Below are positions 51,250 through 60,608 of a stretch of 64,000 bases of DNA, in pieces. The stretch is from Azospirillum soli (GTDB lineage Bacteria; Pseudomonadota; Alphaproteobacteria; Azospirillales; Azospirillaceae): positions 1 through 64,000 of the forward strand of contig NZ_JAGINQ010000008.1 in assembly GCF_017876165.1 (NCBI RefSeq), written 5' to 3'. Made by a program: the position numbers and the translations under genes. The notes beneath the pieces are model-generated. The model was given only the letters and a program-made list of their open reading frames with translations. It made no database searches and had not been told where the DNA came from. Numbering within the stretch: position 1 is the stretch's first letter; each line of letters opens with the position of its first letter.

Positions 51250-52004
51250 GGACGCCTGTTCTCTTATCCCTGGGCGCTCTGGCCGCGGCGCTGGCCGGTT
51301 GCGCCACCCCCACCGACACGCCGGCCCTGGTGCAGGCGCGCCAGAACTACGCGACCGCCGCCGCCGATCCGAACGTCGCCGGCAACGCGGCGCTGGAACT
51401 GCGCCGCGCCGAGGAATCGCTGCGCCTTGCCGAGGCCCAGCGCCGGGACGGCAACGTGGCGGAGATGGACCATCAGGCCTATCTCGCCACCAAGCAGTTG
51501 CAGATCGCCCAGGAGGTGGCCGCGCTGAAGGGCGCGCAGCAGGTCGTCGCCAACGCCGACACCTACCGCCTGCAGGCCCGCAACGCCCAGCTGGAGCAGG
51601 AGCTTCGCGAACTGCAAGCCCAGCGCACGGAGCGCGGGCTGGTCATGACGCTGGGCGACGTGCTGTTCGCCACCGGGAGCGCCCGGCTGACGGCGGGGGC
51701 GGAAACGCGGCTGGACCGCCTCGCCCAGTTCATGCAGCAGCACCCGGACCGCACGCTGCGGGTCGAGGGCTTCACCGACAACACCGGCTCGTCGGCGACG
51801 AACCTGCGGCTGTCGGAGGAGCGCGCCATGGCGGTGCGCGACGCGCTGGCCGCGCGCGGCGTGAACCCCGGCCGCATCGTCGTCCAGGGCTTCGGTGAAT
51901 CGCAGCCGGTGGCGTCCAACGCCACGGAGGCGGGGCGCCAGCAGAACCGTCGCGTGGACATCGTGATTTCGGACACGGGCTCGGTGGCCGAAACGCGGTA
52001 CTGA
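51246..52004 (+). CDS. OmpA-family peptidoglycan-binding lipoprotein
   Basis: A 252-residue lipoprotein with lipobox LAGC (residues 16-19), a DUF4398-like coiled region (LRRAEESLRLAEAQRRDGNV and later QLEQELRELQAQR), and a C-terminal OmpA domain (VLFATGSARLT, VEGFTDNTGSSATN, RRVDIVIS) that binds peptidoglycan. It ties the outer membrane to the cell wall. Its coiled coil may pair with that of the preceding lipoprotein. Confidence 0.9.
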   Translation: MRTPVLLSLGALAAALAGCATPTDTPALVQARQNYATAAADPNVAGNAALELRRAEESLRLAEAQRRDGNVAEMDHQAYLATKQLQIAQEVAALKGAQQVVANADTYRLQARNAQLEQELRELQAQRTERGLVMTLGDVLFATGSARLTAGAETRLDRLAQFMQQHPDRTLRVEGFTDNTGSSATNLRLSEERAMAVRDALAARGVNPGRIVVQGFGESQPVASNATEAGRQQNRRVDIVISDTGSVAETRY

Positions 52005-52016
52005 GGAGCGCTCAAT

Positions 52017-52045
52017 CCCCTCTCCCGCCTCCGGCGGGAGAGGGG
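52017..52045. terminator. Perfect 13-bp stem-loop between convergent genes
   Basis: CCCCTCTCCCGCC (52017-52029) pairs exactly with 52033-52045 around a 3-nt loop. It separates the OmpA lipoprotein gene from the ABC exporter gene. It belongs to the recurring CCCCTCTCCC palindrome family. Confidence 0.7.
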
Positions 52046-52059
52046 ATCAGTGGCTTTCC

Positions 52060-53916
52060 CTACGCCGCCGTGGCCGTGGCGCCATGGGCGCCGTGGTAGT
52101 TGTGCCACATGGCCTGAAAGCGGGGCTGGCGGGCCAGAAGCTCGTCCATCGTGCCGATGTCCACGACCTTGCCGGCGTCCATCAGCACCACCGCGTCGAA
52201 GCGCGGCAGCAGGTGCAGGCGGTGGATGGCGGACATCACGCAGGCATCCTTGAATTCGGCCAGCAGCGCGTCGTAGATGCGCAGCTCGGTCGCCGGATCG
52301 ACGCTGCTGGTCGGCTCGTCCAGCATGACGAGGCTGGAGCTTTGCGCCGCCAGGATGCCGCGCGCGAGCGCAAGCCGCTGGCGCTGGCCGCCGGACAGGT
52401 TCACGCCGCCCTCGCTGATCGCCGTATCGAGCCCGGCGGGCAGGGTTTCCAGAACCGGGGCCAGTTGGGCCAGACGGCAGGCGCGCACCACCTCGCCGGG
52501 GGCGTAGTCGATGCCCATGGTGATGTTCTGGCGGATGGTGCTGTCGAAAATCTGCGGCTCCTGCGGGATCAGCGTGGTGATCGAGGACAGGTCACGCAGG
52601 TCCGGGCGCGTGGTGCCGTCCACCGACAGGGCGACGGCGTCGGCGGCGTAGAGGCCGGCGAGGACGCGCAGCAGGGTGCTCTTGCCCGAACCGCTTTCGC
52701 CGATCAGCGCGATGCGCGTGCCTCGCGTCAGGTCCAGCGACACATGGTCCAGCGCCGGACGCGGACGCCGCTCGCCGGGGCGTTCGGCGTGGCGGAAGAA
52801 CAGGCCATCCACGCGGATCGAGGACCAGTTCTCGGGCACGCTGGCCGAGGCGCCGGCGCGCGGCGCGGCGTCCAGGATGGCGGCGGCCCCGGCAACGTCG
52901 GCCTGATGACGGACGAGATCCTGCCAGTGCGTCGCCATGGATCCGACCACGGTGCCGATCTGCTGCGCGTACTGATGCACCATCACGGCGGTGCCCAGCG
53001 GAACCATTCCGCCCTGCCGCCACGCCAGCCACGCGTAGAGCACGACGAGGCCGCAGCGCAGCGCGTTGTTCATCAGATCCACCACGCACCACTTGGCCTC
53101 GTTCACCACGACGTGGCGGCGGATCGGCTCGAACAGGTGGTCCAGCCGCTCCCCCAGCACGCGGCGCGTGGCCGACTGGAGACGCAGGGTCAGCACGGTG
53201 GAGATGTTGCCCACACAGTCGGACAGGCCGGCGAAGTAGCGGCGCTCGCGCCGGTTCTCCTCGGTCAGCAGGCGGACCATGAGGACGTCGAACCACACCA
53301 GGAACACCGCCAGCAGCCCATAGCCGGCCAGCGCCGCCGCCCCGGTCATGGCGGAGATCACGAACAGCGCGGCGATGGGGCCGATCAGGCTGACGAGGTT
53401 CTGGAGGTAGATGAACTGATTTTGCGAAAAGGAGAACAGGGCGCCGGACGCCTTGTTGATGCGCTGGATCGTCTCGCCGGTGTGGTTGCGGTCGTGCCAG
53501 ACCAGCGGCAGCGTGATGAGGCGCCCGTAGAGCGCGTCGGCGAAGCGCCCGCGCACCCGCAGGGCCACGAACCGTTCCATCACCCGGCCGGGGCCGTGCA
53601 TCGCCCAAGCCACCACGGCGACCCCCAGCATCAGCGCCATGTACCAGCCGGCCGTGCCGAGTTCCTGCGCGCCGGCGGTCTGCGCCGTACCTTGCAGGGC
53701 GTTCACCGCCTCCCCGAACAGGTAGGGGATGCCGAGGCGAAGCACCTGCGCCAGGAACAGCAGGGTCAGGAAGCCGGTGAGCAGGCCGCGCGAGCCGGCG
53801 GTGTGGCGCCAGAAGGTGCCGTACAGCCCCTTGAGCCCGGCGGCGAGGCCCTGGCCATGGTCACGGTTATGGTCACGGTCCGGGTCGCGGCCGTGCGTGA
53901 TGTCGGGGGAGTGCAT
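52060..53916 (-). CDS. ABC exporter half-transporter (permease fused to ATPase)
   Basis: A 618-residue fused exporter with six membrane helices (about 50-340) and a C-terminal ATPase: Walker A GESGSGKSTLLRV, signature NLSGGQRQRLALARG, Walker B SLVMLDEPTSSVDP and the switch His in SAIHRLHLL. It should act as a homodimer exporting a lipid, drug or peptide. It stands alone. The N-terminus carries Asp/His/Arg repeats (GRDPDRDHNRDH) without obvious function. The ATG at 53916 is uncertain, as only GGGGC lies near it. Confidence 0.9.
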   Translation of the reverse strand: MHSPDITHGRDPDRDHNRDHGQGLAAGLKGLYGTFWRHTAGSRGLLTGFLTLLFLAQVLRLGIPYLFGEAVNALQGTAQTAGAQELGTAGWYMALMLGVAVVAWAMHGPGRVMERFVALRVRGRFADALYGRLITLPLVWHDRNHTGETIQRINKASGALFSFSQNQFIYLQNLVSLIGPIAALFVISAMTGAAALAGYGLLAVFLVWFDVLMVRLLTEENRRERRYFAGLSDCVGNISTVLTLRLQSATRRVLGERLDHLFEPIRRHVVVNEAKWCVVDLMNNALRCGLVVLYAWLAWRQGGMVPLGTAVMVHQYAQQIGTVVGSMATHWQDLVRHQADVAGAAAILDAAPRAGASASVPENWSSIRVDGLFFRHAERPGERRPRPALDHVSLDLTRGTRIALIGESGSGKSTLLRVLAGLYAADAVALSVDGTTRPDLRDLSSITTLIPQEPQIFDSTIRQNITMGIDYAPGEVVRACRLAQLAPVLETLPAGLDTAISEGGVNLSGGQRQRLALARGILAAQSSSLVMLDEPTSSVDPATELRIYDALLAEFKDACVMSAIHRLHLLPRFDAVVLMDAGKVVDIGTMDELLARQPRFQAMWHNYHGAHGATATAA

Positions 53917-54173
53917 GGGGGTGCCCCTTTGCCCGTTTCAATCCGTTCGTCGATGGGCGGCGGAAGCTAGGGGCGGGGTGGTTAATCAAAATTTACCTAA
54001 ATAAACGGGCGCTGTGTCATTTCGGGGTGCGGCATAATGGTTGGCGAATGTTGTGCAGTTGCTTCGAATACGTTTCAAACGCAATGTTCCCTTTACCTTT
54101 CTGTGCGTAAGGTTTTAACTCTGCGCGAAATAGGCGGGCGCCATGCGTCCGTATGCGTGCAGGAGAATTTCCG
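53917..54173. promoter_or_regulatory. AT-rich gap between the ABC exporter and the chemoreceptor genes
   Basis: This 257-bp divergent gap is AT-richer around 53980-54130. GG-N10-GC near 54043-54056 (GGCGAATGTTGTGC) loosely fits a sigma-54 -24/-12 element before the chemoreceptor. No frame or repeat is convincing. Confidence 0.3.
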
Positions 54174-55511
54174 GTGATCACTGCTCAGGTCGGCGAGGGC
54201 GCGATGCTCGGCAAAGGCTTCTTCAAGGCTCAGGCTCTGCTGCTTCTGGTGGTTGGCGTGCCGGTGTTCGTCTTGGTGGTTCTGCTGAACCCGCTGTGGA
54301 ACGCCACGCTCGAACAACTGGGCGTGCCGGAGGGGCCGGCGGCGGCGCTCGGCATGATCGGCACGATCATGGTGGTGATGTTCGGCCAGTATTTCGTGCT
54401 GGAATCGCGCCGGACCATGGTCACGTCGCTGTTCAACTTCATCCCGCACGAACATCTGACCTTCGACGGCGAGACGCTGACCACCGAGGAGGCGAACCGC
54501 CTGTTCGCCACCCTGCACCGGGATTCGGAGGCATGGCGCCGGCTGCTGCGCGAGAACGGCGCGGCCGGGCCGCTGGACGGCTTCGCCGACCTGTGCGCGG
54601 CGCGCCTCGCCTTCGCCCAGCGCCCGCAGGGTATTCCGGCCGAAGCGGAACGGGCGCTCGCCCAGGTTCCGGCGACGGTGGATCAGGCGAACGCCCGCCT
54701 GCGTGCCGCGCTGGAGCAGGCCGAGGACGCGGCGCGCACCGTGCGCGAGCGTCTGGCCGGCGTCGAAGCCAGCGTGGCCGAGGTGGTCGGCTTCATCCGC
54801 GACAGCGGGCGGGAGGTCGCCGGGCGCCACGACGGCACACAGCGCGGGGCGTCGGAGAACCAGGCGCTGCTCGCCAACCTTCAGGACCATCTCGACCGCC
54901 GCCGCGCCGAGGCGGACGCCGACCAGACCCGGTTCGAGCAGATCGTCGCCGAGTCCCGCGCGCTGGAGGAATCGGTCAGTTCCATCACCCGCATCATGTC
55001 GGCGACCAACATGCTGGCCCTGAACGCCGCCATCGAGGCGACGCGCGCCGGTGAATTCGGCCACGGCTTCCGCGTGGTGGCAAACGAGGTGCGCGATCTG
55101 GCCCGCCAGTCGAACGAGGCGATCCAGGTGATCCAGAAGGGCATCGACCGCATGCAGCAGGCCATCGCCCAGCAGCTTGCCGGCCAGGACGCGCAGCAGA
55201 AGGTCGAGGCGGAGCATCAACTGCTGACCGCGCTGGCCGACCGTCTCCAGGAACTCGGCGCCGGGCGGCAGGATCTGGCCGGGCACGAGCGGCGTCTGGT
55301 GGGGGAGCTTGACCGGCTGGGCGCGTCGCTCGCCGGGGCGGTGTCGGGAGTGGCCGGCGCGGTCGGCGTGCCGGACGGCCTGCGCCGCGAACTGGACGAG
55401 GTCGGCCGGGGGCTGGCGCGCCTGTCCGACGTGAACGCCGACCTGTGCAGGATTGTGGGCCGCAGGATCGTGGACCGCAGGATCGCGGGCACGAGCGCGC
55501 GGGTGGCATAA
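54174..55511 (+). CDS. Chemoreceptor (MCP) with N-terminal membrane anchor
   Basis: A 445-residue chemoreceptor with two hydrophobic helices (about 18-45 and 58-78) and no large periplasmic domain, followed by a linker and an MCP signalling domain with the hairpin [20 protein letters not shown] and [20 protein letters not shown]. The stimulus could be sensed in the membrane or in the cytoplasmic linker (about 85-190). The GTG at 54174, with AGGAG 8 nt upstream, is preferred to the ATG at 54153, which lies before that site. Confidence 0.85.
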   Translation: MITAQVGEGAMLGKGFFKAQALLLLVVGVPVFVLVVLLNPLWNATLEQLGVPEGPAAALGMIGTIMVVMFGQYFVLESRRTMVTSLFNFIPHEHLTFDGETLTTEEANRLFATLHRDSEAWRRLLRENGAAGPLDGFADLCAARLAFAQRPQGIPAEAERALAQVPATVDQANARLRAALEQAEDAARTVRERLAGVEASVAEVVGFIRDSGREVAGRHDGTQRGASENQALLANLQDHLDRRRAEADADQTRFEQIVAESRALEESVSSITRIMSATNMLALNAAIEATRAGEFGHGFRVVANEVRDLARQSNEAIQVIQKGIDRMQQAIAQQLAGQDAQQKVEAEHQLLTALADRLQELGAGRQDLAGHERRLVGELDRLGASLAGAVSGVAGAVGVPDGLRRELDEVGRGLARLSDVNADLCRIVGRRIVDRRIAGTSARVA

Positions 55512-55624
55512 CGGCGGGGAAACGTCGCCTGGGCTGCAACGATTGCGCGGCTTTCCTGTTGTGGTTGGCGAAACAAGGAACGAGCGCCCGACGATGGCGC
55601 CGCCACCACATGGAGAGTGAGAGG

Positions 55625-56008
55625 ATGCGTAACCTGATGATCGGCGCCGTTTCGGCGCTCGCGCTGATGGCCGGGTCGGCCCTGGCTCAGAATGCCGATG
55701 TTCCGTCGAAGTCAACGACGTCCCCGACCATGACCGCGCCGTCCACTGGCATGTCGCCCACGGCACCGTCCACCGTGTCGCCGTCCACCACGTCGCCGGC
55801 GACCGGCCTGAGCACCACGGCGCCGGGCTCCTCCGGTTCCACCATGACGCCCGGTTCCTCGGGCTGGTCGGGCCAGACGACCGCTCCGTCCGGCCTCGGC
55901 AGCGCGACCAGCAGCAGCCCGGCCGCCGACAACCAGCGGGCGACCGGCACGCTCTGCCCGCCGGGCACGCCGAACTGCAAGCCGGACTCCGGCGGCAGCG
56001 GCCAGTAA
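55625..56008 (+). CDS. Exported Ser/Thr/Pro-rich protein, 127 residues
   Basis: A signal peptide (cleavage after SALA at about residue 21) leads a low-complexity Ser/Thr/Pro chain with SPTAPST and TTAPGSSG units, and a C-terminal Cys pair (LCPPGTPNCKP) that could form a disulfide. No domain recognised. The ATG at 55625 has GGAGAGTGAGAGG upstream. Possibly a cell-envelope or biofilm protein. Confidence 0.65.
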   Translation: MRNLMIGAVSALALMAGSALAQNADVPSKSTTSPTMTAPSTGMSPTAPSTVSPSTTSPATGLSTTAPGSSGSTMTPGSSGWSGQTTAPSGLGSATSSSPAADNQRATGTLCPPGTPNCKPDSGGSGQ

Positions 56009-56062
56009 CGCCGCCAGTCGTTTAACGCCGCCAATCGCTGACGCGGGTGGTTGACTGCGATG

Positions 56063-56090
56063 GGGGCGCGCCGGGCAGCCGGCGCGCCCC
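56063..56090 (+). terminator. Terminator hairpin after the Ser/Thr-rich protein gene
   Basis: GGGGCGCGCC (56063-56072) pairs perfectly with GGCGCGCCCC (56081-56090), followed by TATCTGCGTTT. It lies between convergent genes. Confidence 0.7.
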
Positions 56091-56099
56091 TATCTGCGT

Positions 56100-58424
56100 T
56101 TAGCCGACCGCGTCCACGGCACGCTCCGCCGGGATTTCCGTGGGGAAGCGCAGGACAAAGCTGGTGCCGCGCCCTTCCTCGCTCTCCACCCGGATGGCGC
56201 CGCGCAGGCGGTTGGTCACGATGTTGTAGACGATGTGCAGGCCGAGCCCGCTGCCGCCCTTACCGCGCCGGGTGGTGAAGAAGGGGTCGAAGACGCGGGA
56301 GCGGTGCGCGGGCGGAATGCCGCAGCCGTCGTCGGCGAAGCGCAGTTCCACCTCGCCCGCCGCCGGGCGGGTGACCGTGACGGTCAGCGTGCCGGCGCGC
56401 CCGTCGGGATAGGCGTGGGTGACCGCGTTCATGGTCAGGTTGGTCAGCACCTGGAACAGCGCGCCGGGGTAGCTGTCCAGCACGATTCCCTCCGGGCAGT
56501 CCACCACGACGCGGTGGCGGGTCTGCTTCAGACGGGGGTGCAGGCTGGTCAGCACGTCCTCCAGATAGCCCTTCAGATCGACGCTGCGCCGCTCCTCGCT
56601 GGTCTGGTCCACGGCGGTCTGCTTGAAGCTCTGGATCAGGTCCACCGCGCGGTTCAGGTTGGTCTCGATCAGGCCGCAGGCCTCGGCCGCCATGCCGAGA
56701 TAGCCGGTGAAGTCGCTGCGGCGCAGCGTGTTGTCCTCGACCCGCCGGGCGATCTGGCGCGTGCTGTCGGCCAGATGCGTGATGCCGGTCAGTGCGATGC
56801 CCACGGGCGTGTTCACCTCGTGCGCAACGCCGGCCACCAGCGCGCCGAGCGAGGCCATCTTCTCCGCCTGGATCAGGTTTTCTTGGGTGTCGCGCAGGTC
56901 GGCCAGGGCGCGTTCGGCGCGCTGCTTGGCGGCCTCGCGCTCCTGCTCGGACAGCTTGCGCGGGGTGATGTCATTGACGGCGACGAGGATGGCCGGCTCG
57001 TCCGCGTCCCGGATCTCCACGGCGGAGAGCGTCGCCCAGAAGGGGCGGCCGGCGGCGGTGCGCATGCGCAGTTCCAAATCGTGCACGGCGCCATGTTCCG
57101 CGATCCGCAGCGTCAGCCGGTCGGCGTCGGCCGGGTCAATGAAGAAGCGGCCGTCGCGCGTCAGCGTCAGCCTCTCCCCCCGCGTGTCGAACAGCGTTTC
57201 CGCCTGCGGGTTGAAGAACAGGACCGAACCGTCGAACACCCGCGTGATGACGATGGGGAAGGGCGAGGCGGCGAGGATGGCGCGCATCCGCTCCTCCCCC
57301 GCCTTCAGCGCCTGAGCGTATTCGTGGGTTTCGACCAGCGCTGCGCCGAAGCGCTCGACGCTGGTGGAGATGGCCTGCAATTCGGTGAACAGGGCGGGCT
57401 TCAGCCGCACCGTCCGCCGCTCCCGCTGGACCTGGGACAGGGCCGCCGAGGCGTTCAGGATCGGCCGCACCACATGAAGGCGCAGCAGCCCATACAGGAT
57501 CAGCTGGACCAGCGCCGCCGTGCCCAGCCCAAGCCCGACGATCAGCAGGCCCTTGTCGGCGTAGACGGTGAGCGTGGCGGCGATCCGCTGGGTTCCTGAG
57601 GCGGCGTCGGCGGTCAGGCTCTCGCTGAGGTCGTTGAGGACGCCGTGAGCGATTTCCGTCTCCAGCCCCATCAGGGATTCTTCGGCCAGCATGTCCCGGC
57701 GCAGCGCGAACAGGCCGCGCAGGTCGTCGAGGTCGCGCGCGATCCGGGCCAGCGGCGCCTGCACGCCGGGTTCCAGCGGCAGCAGCGCGTTCAGCGCCGC
57801 CGTGGCGTAGCCCTGGAAGCGGGTGTCGAGATCGTCGAGCAGCACGGGATCGGTGGCGATGACCGCCCCGGTCAGCGCCTCCAGCGCGCGGAAGAAGGGC
57901 TCGCGCACCGACAGCGGCGCGTCCGCCTGCATCAGCAGAAGGAACGCCTCGTCCCCCTGCGCCCGCAGATGGGTGACTCGGGCGGCCTTGGCGCTGATGC
58001 CGTCGGCGCGCTCGGCGGTGCGGCGCGCGGCCTGGAGCGCCTGCTCCACACGGCTGAGGATGATCGGTTCGATGTCCTCGGCGACGAAGCGGCCCGCGAC
58101 GCGTTCCGCCTCGGCCAGGGCGCGCATCCGCTCCTCCGGGGCGCGGGAACGCAGCACGGCCTCGGCAAGCTGCCCCATGCGCGCGGCGAAGATGGCGTAT
58201 TCCTGCTGTCTGGTGATGCGCGGGACGATGGCGGTTTGGGCTTCCCCGGCGAGATCCCGGACGTTCAGGAAGGCCCCGCCGACCGTGAGCACCAGCCCGA
58301 CCATCAGCACGCCCGTGGCCAGCGCGGTCAGCAGGGTGACGGTGTGCAGGCGCAGCCGACCGCCGCCCTGCCGCGCCCCCTGCCGCGCCGGGATTCCCGG
58401 CCGGGAGGAGGGATCGAACGGCAT
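56100..58424 (-). CDS. Membrane-bound hybrid-free sensor histidine kinase with PAS domain
   Basis: A 774-residue sensor kinase. A first membrane helix (about 25-50) and a second (about 290-315) bracket a helical periplasmic sensor region. A PAS domain follows (about 380-490, FPIVITRVFDGSVLFFNPQA), then a coiled coil, HisKA with LVAGVAHEVNTPVG (His in AHEVNTP) and an HATPase with FADDGCGIPPAHRSR and GKGGSGLGLHIVYN. No receiver domain and no response regulator gene is adjacent. The start is uncertain; the ATG at 58424 is used, but a GTG seven codons earlier (58445) has a better ribosome site (GGGAGCGG). Confidence 0.87.
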   Translation of the reverse strand: MPFDPSSRPGIPARQGARQGGGRLRLHTVTLLTALATGVLMVGLVLTVGGAFLNVRDLAGEAQTAIVPRITRQQEYAIFAARMGQLAEAVLRSRAPEERMRALAEAERVAGRFVAEDIEPIILSRVEQALQAARRTAERADGISAKAARVTHLRAQGDEAFLLLMQADAPLSVREPFFRALEALTGAVIATDPVLLDDLDTRFQGYATAALNALLPLEPGVQAPLARIARDLDDLRGLFALRRDMLAEESLMGLETEIAHGVLNDLSESLTADAASGTQRIAATLTVYADKGLLIVGLGLGTAALVQLILYGLLRLHVVRPILNASAALSQVQRERRTVRLKPALFTELQAISTSVERFGAALVETHEYAQALKAGEERMRAILAASPFPIVITRVFDGSVLFFNPQAETLFDTRGERLTLTRDGRFFIDPADADRLTLRIAEHGAVHDLELRMRTAAGRPFWATLSAVEIRDADEPAILVAVNDITPRKLSEQEREAAKQRAERALADLRDTQENLIQAEKMASLGALVAGVAHEVNTPVGIALTGITHLADSTRQIARRVEDNTLRRSDFTGYLGMAAEACGLIETNLNRAVDLIQSFKQTAVDQTSEERRSVDLKGYLEDVLTSLHPRLKQTRHRVVVDCPEGIVLDSYPGALFQVLTNLTMNAVTHAYPDGRAGTLTVTVTRPAAGEVELRFADDGCGIPPAHRSRVFDPFFTTRRGKGGSGLGLHIVYNIVTNRLRGAIRVESEEGRGTSFVLRFPTEIPAERAVDAVG

Positions 58425-58538
58425 TCCCGCCTGTTCCCGATTCACGCACCCGCTCCCGGCCCATGCACAACCCGCAGCCGACGATAGCCGCTTCCGTTCG
58501 CCTTGCAAATGGTGGCCGTGCCGAGAGCCGGCTGGTGT

Positions 58539-59264
58539 CTATGCCGTGGCGGGCTTCAGGGCGGCCGCGTCACCGGCGGCGGCGGCGACCAGGGTGCGGA
58601 ACAGCGCCTGCTGGCGGTTGTCGGCGATCAGGTATTCCGGGTGCCACTGCACGCCGATCAGGAAGGGATGGGCCGCCGCCTCGATCCCCTGGACGACGCC
58701 GGCATATTCCCGCGCCACCACGCGCAGGCCGTCGCCCAGCCGGTCCACCGCCTGATGGTGCAGCGCGTTCACCCGGCATTCGGCGATGCCGACGATGCGG
58801 TAGAGGCGGCTGTCCGGCTCGATCCGGATGCGCTTGCGCGGCAGCACGGTGCGCAGTTGCGGCGCTTCCTCGTAGACCTCGTGGATGTCGATGTGCAGCG
58901 AGCCGCCCCGGTGCACGTTGATCATCTGCGAGCCCCGGCAGATGCCCAGAACCGGCATGTTCCGCTGGGCGGCGCAGTCCAGCGCGTTCAGCTCCAGCTT
59001 GTCGCGCTGGGGGTCGATGCGGATGTGCGGGCGCGCGGTCTCGCCGTAGAGGGCCGCGTCGATGTCGTCGCCGCCGCCGACCACCAGCCCGTCCAGCCGG
59101 TCGATGGGGAAGGGATCCCGCGCGGTGATGCGCACCGCCCGCGCTCCCGCCCGGCGCAGCGCCAAGCGGTTCGCCCACCAGGCGATGCGGCTGCCGTGCA
59201 CCGAGGCGGTGACGCCGATCAGCGGCCGTCCATTGGGGAATCCGCTGGGAAGCAGGGCGGGCAT
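58539..59264 (-). CDS. Class I glutamine amidotransferase-like peptidase (PuuD-like)
   Basis: A 241-residue class I GATase-fold hydrolase. The nucleophile is C109 in GICRGSQMINVHRGG, and the His-Glu pair is in IGVQWHPEYL. Such enzymes cleave gamma-glutamyl amides, like PuuD. The amidoligase gene lies 10 bp upstream in the same operon, a pairing described for amidoligase systems in comparative genomics. It may remove, or supply, an amide in the same product. The ATG at 59264 is given without a strong ribosome site. Confidence 0.85.
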   Translation of the reverse strand: MPALLPSGFPNGRPLIGVTASVHGSRIAWWANRLALRRAGARAVRITARDPFPIDRLDGLVVGGGDDIDAALYGETARPHIRIDPQRDKLELNALDCAAQRNMPVLGICRGSQMINVHRGGSLHIDIHEVYEEAPQLRTVLPRKRIRIEPDSRLYRIVGIAECRVNALHHQAVDRLGDGLRVVAREYAGVVQGIEAAAHPFLIGVQWHPEYLIADNRQQALFRTLVAAAAGDAAALKPATA

Positions 59265-59274
59265 CCGGCCAGCC

Positions 59275-60252
59275 TCAGCCGGCGAGCCGCCGCCCGGCTT
59301 CGGCGGCCCAGTCGTCCAGTGCCTTGCGCGCGGCGAAATCGCGGTAATCAGCGCCCAGCCGGTCGAGCCGTTCGCGGTCGGCGGCCAGTTGCTCCACCGC
59401 CACCCAGCGGTTCCAGTCCTGGGCCAGCCGCCAGTCGGGATCGCCCAGCCGGGCGTTGGGCAGGCGGTAGTGGAAGGTCGGGCGCGGGCGGACGTGCGGG
59501 TCCTTGACCTTGGCGAACAGCGTGTCGGGGTCGAGGTGCGCGAAGAGGGGGAACAGGTCCAGCTCCCGGTTGCGGGTCGGGTTGGATTCCAGATAGTCGG
59601 CGATCAGCTGGTCCATGTCCGGCCGGTAGGCGGGATCGACGACCTTGGCGGCGTAGTCGGTGGGGAAGGCGGCGATGAAGCCGGTCAGCCGGCGCGTCGG
59701 ATCGACACGGATCTCGCTGCGCAGCCAGGGCGACAGGATCAGGAACGCCTTCAGATGGTCGAGTATATGGTCCGCGTCGGTGCGCGCCACCTGCGGGTTG
59801 AGGTGCAGGCCGAAGGCGAACAGCGGGCTCGCCTCCGTGCCGGACGCGCCGCGTTCCCGCAGGGTGGTGAACAGGGCCTCCAGCTCGCTCAACCGGTCGA
59901 AGGGGATGGGCGGGGCGGCGATCTCGAACGGCATGACGAGGCTGCCGATGTTGCCCCACAGGGGGCGCAGCTTCTCCACGACCAAGTCGAGCTTGCTGGG
60001 TTCGCCCTCGCCGTCCTTCGGTTCGGGGTGGGCGGAGCGCATGTCCAGTTCCACCGTGAAGTCGCCCAGCCGGGTTCCGCGCACGCGGCACCGGTGGGGG
60101 TTCTCCAGCTCCAGCGTGCCGCCGTAGAGGTCCCGCACCGCCGCCGCGGCGGACGGGGCGTCGAGATCGGCGAACTCCACCTCGACGCCGACGCGGCGCG
60201 GCGAACCGTCGGGGGTGGTGCGGTGCGGGGGCATCAGAAAGGGCGTGTCCAT
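59275..60252 (-). CDS. Amidoligase (COOH-NH2 ligase of the glutamine-synthetase fold)
   Basis: A 325-residue protein of the amidoligase family, with RRVGVEVEFADL (the paired acidic residues of the metal site) near residue 22, RVRGTRLGDFTVELDM near 60, and FGLHLNPQV near 145. It should join a carboxylate to an amine with ATP. It is followed after 10 bp by the PuuD-like hydrolase. The substrate is unknown: gamma-glutamyl peptides, a peptide tag or cell-wall peptides have been suggested for the family. No transporter or peptide-precursor gene is obvious next to it. Confidence 0.82.
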   Translation of the reverse strand: MDTPFLMPPHRTTPDGSPRRVGVEVEFADLDAPSAAAAVRDLYGGTLELENPHRCRVRGTRLGDFTVELDMRSAHPEPKDGEGEPSKLDLVVEKLRPLWGNIGSLVMPFEIAAPPIPFDRLSELEALFTTLRERGASGTEASPLFAFGLHLNPQVARTDADHILDHLKAFLILSPWLRSEIRVDPTRRLTGFIAAFPTDYAAKVVDPAYRPDMDQLIADYLESNPTRNRELDLFPLFAHLDPDTLFAKVKDPHVRPRPTFHYRLPNARLGDPDWRLAQDWNRWVAVEQLAADRERLDRLGADYRDFAARKALDDWAAEAGRRLAG

Positions 60253-60341
60253 GGCGCCCGTTCAACACCGCTGACGGTGCGGCGGTTCCGCAATGCATCA
60301 GCGCGCAACCCGCCTGCGGCAGAGTGCATCGGAGCGAGTTG

Positions 60342-60432
60342 TTGAGCGGGGGTGGCAGACTGTTACATTCGCGATGTGGAGCGGGGCGGCGGAACGGCCG
60401 CCGCCCGCCCACACTCTGGAAGGAGATGGAGG
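60342..60432 (+). promoter_or_regulatory. Promoter and 5' hairpin of the 23-residue peptide gene
   Basis: TTGAGC (60342-60347) and TACATT (60364-60369) with a 16-bp spacer form a reasonable sigma-70 promoter. The predicted leader contains a strong hairpin: GGGCGGCGG (60384-60392) with CCGCCGCCC (60398-60406), 15 nt before the ribosome site AGGAGATGGAGG. The stem could regulate translation. Confidence 0.5.
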
Positions 60433-60504
60433 ATGAAAGAGATCCTCACCCTTCTGGTCCTGGTTCTGGAAATTGTCAGGCGGCTGCTTGACCTTCTGAA
60501 CTAG
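60433..60504 (+). CDS. Tiny hydrophobic peptide, 23 residues
   Basis: A 23-codon frame with a very strong ribosome site (GGAAGGAGATGGAGG) just before its ATG. The product starts MKEIL, continues with a TLLVLVL core, then E, I, V and two Arg residues, and ends LLDLLN. It is a single amphipathic or membrane-crossing helix, like type I toxin peptides and other small membrane proteins. The leader hairpin and promoter upstream support a real gene. Not recognised; function unknown. After the stop lies about 100 bp without any frame, up to the end of the sensor kinase gene. Confidence 0.5.
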   Translation: MKEILTLLVLVLEIVRRLLDLLN

Positions 60505-60608
60505 GCCGGGCGCGGAGGCGGCGGGTACCAGCCGTCGTCTCCCGTGCCTTGATTGTGGTGTCGCCGTGCCTTCCTGTCAATTCACCACGGGCGGAGCGAC
60601 TTTAGGAA

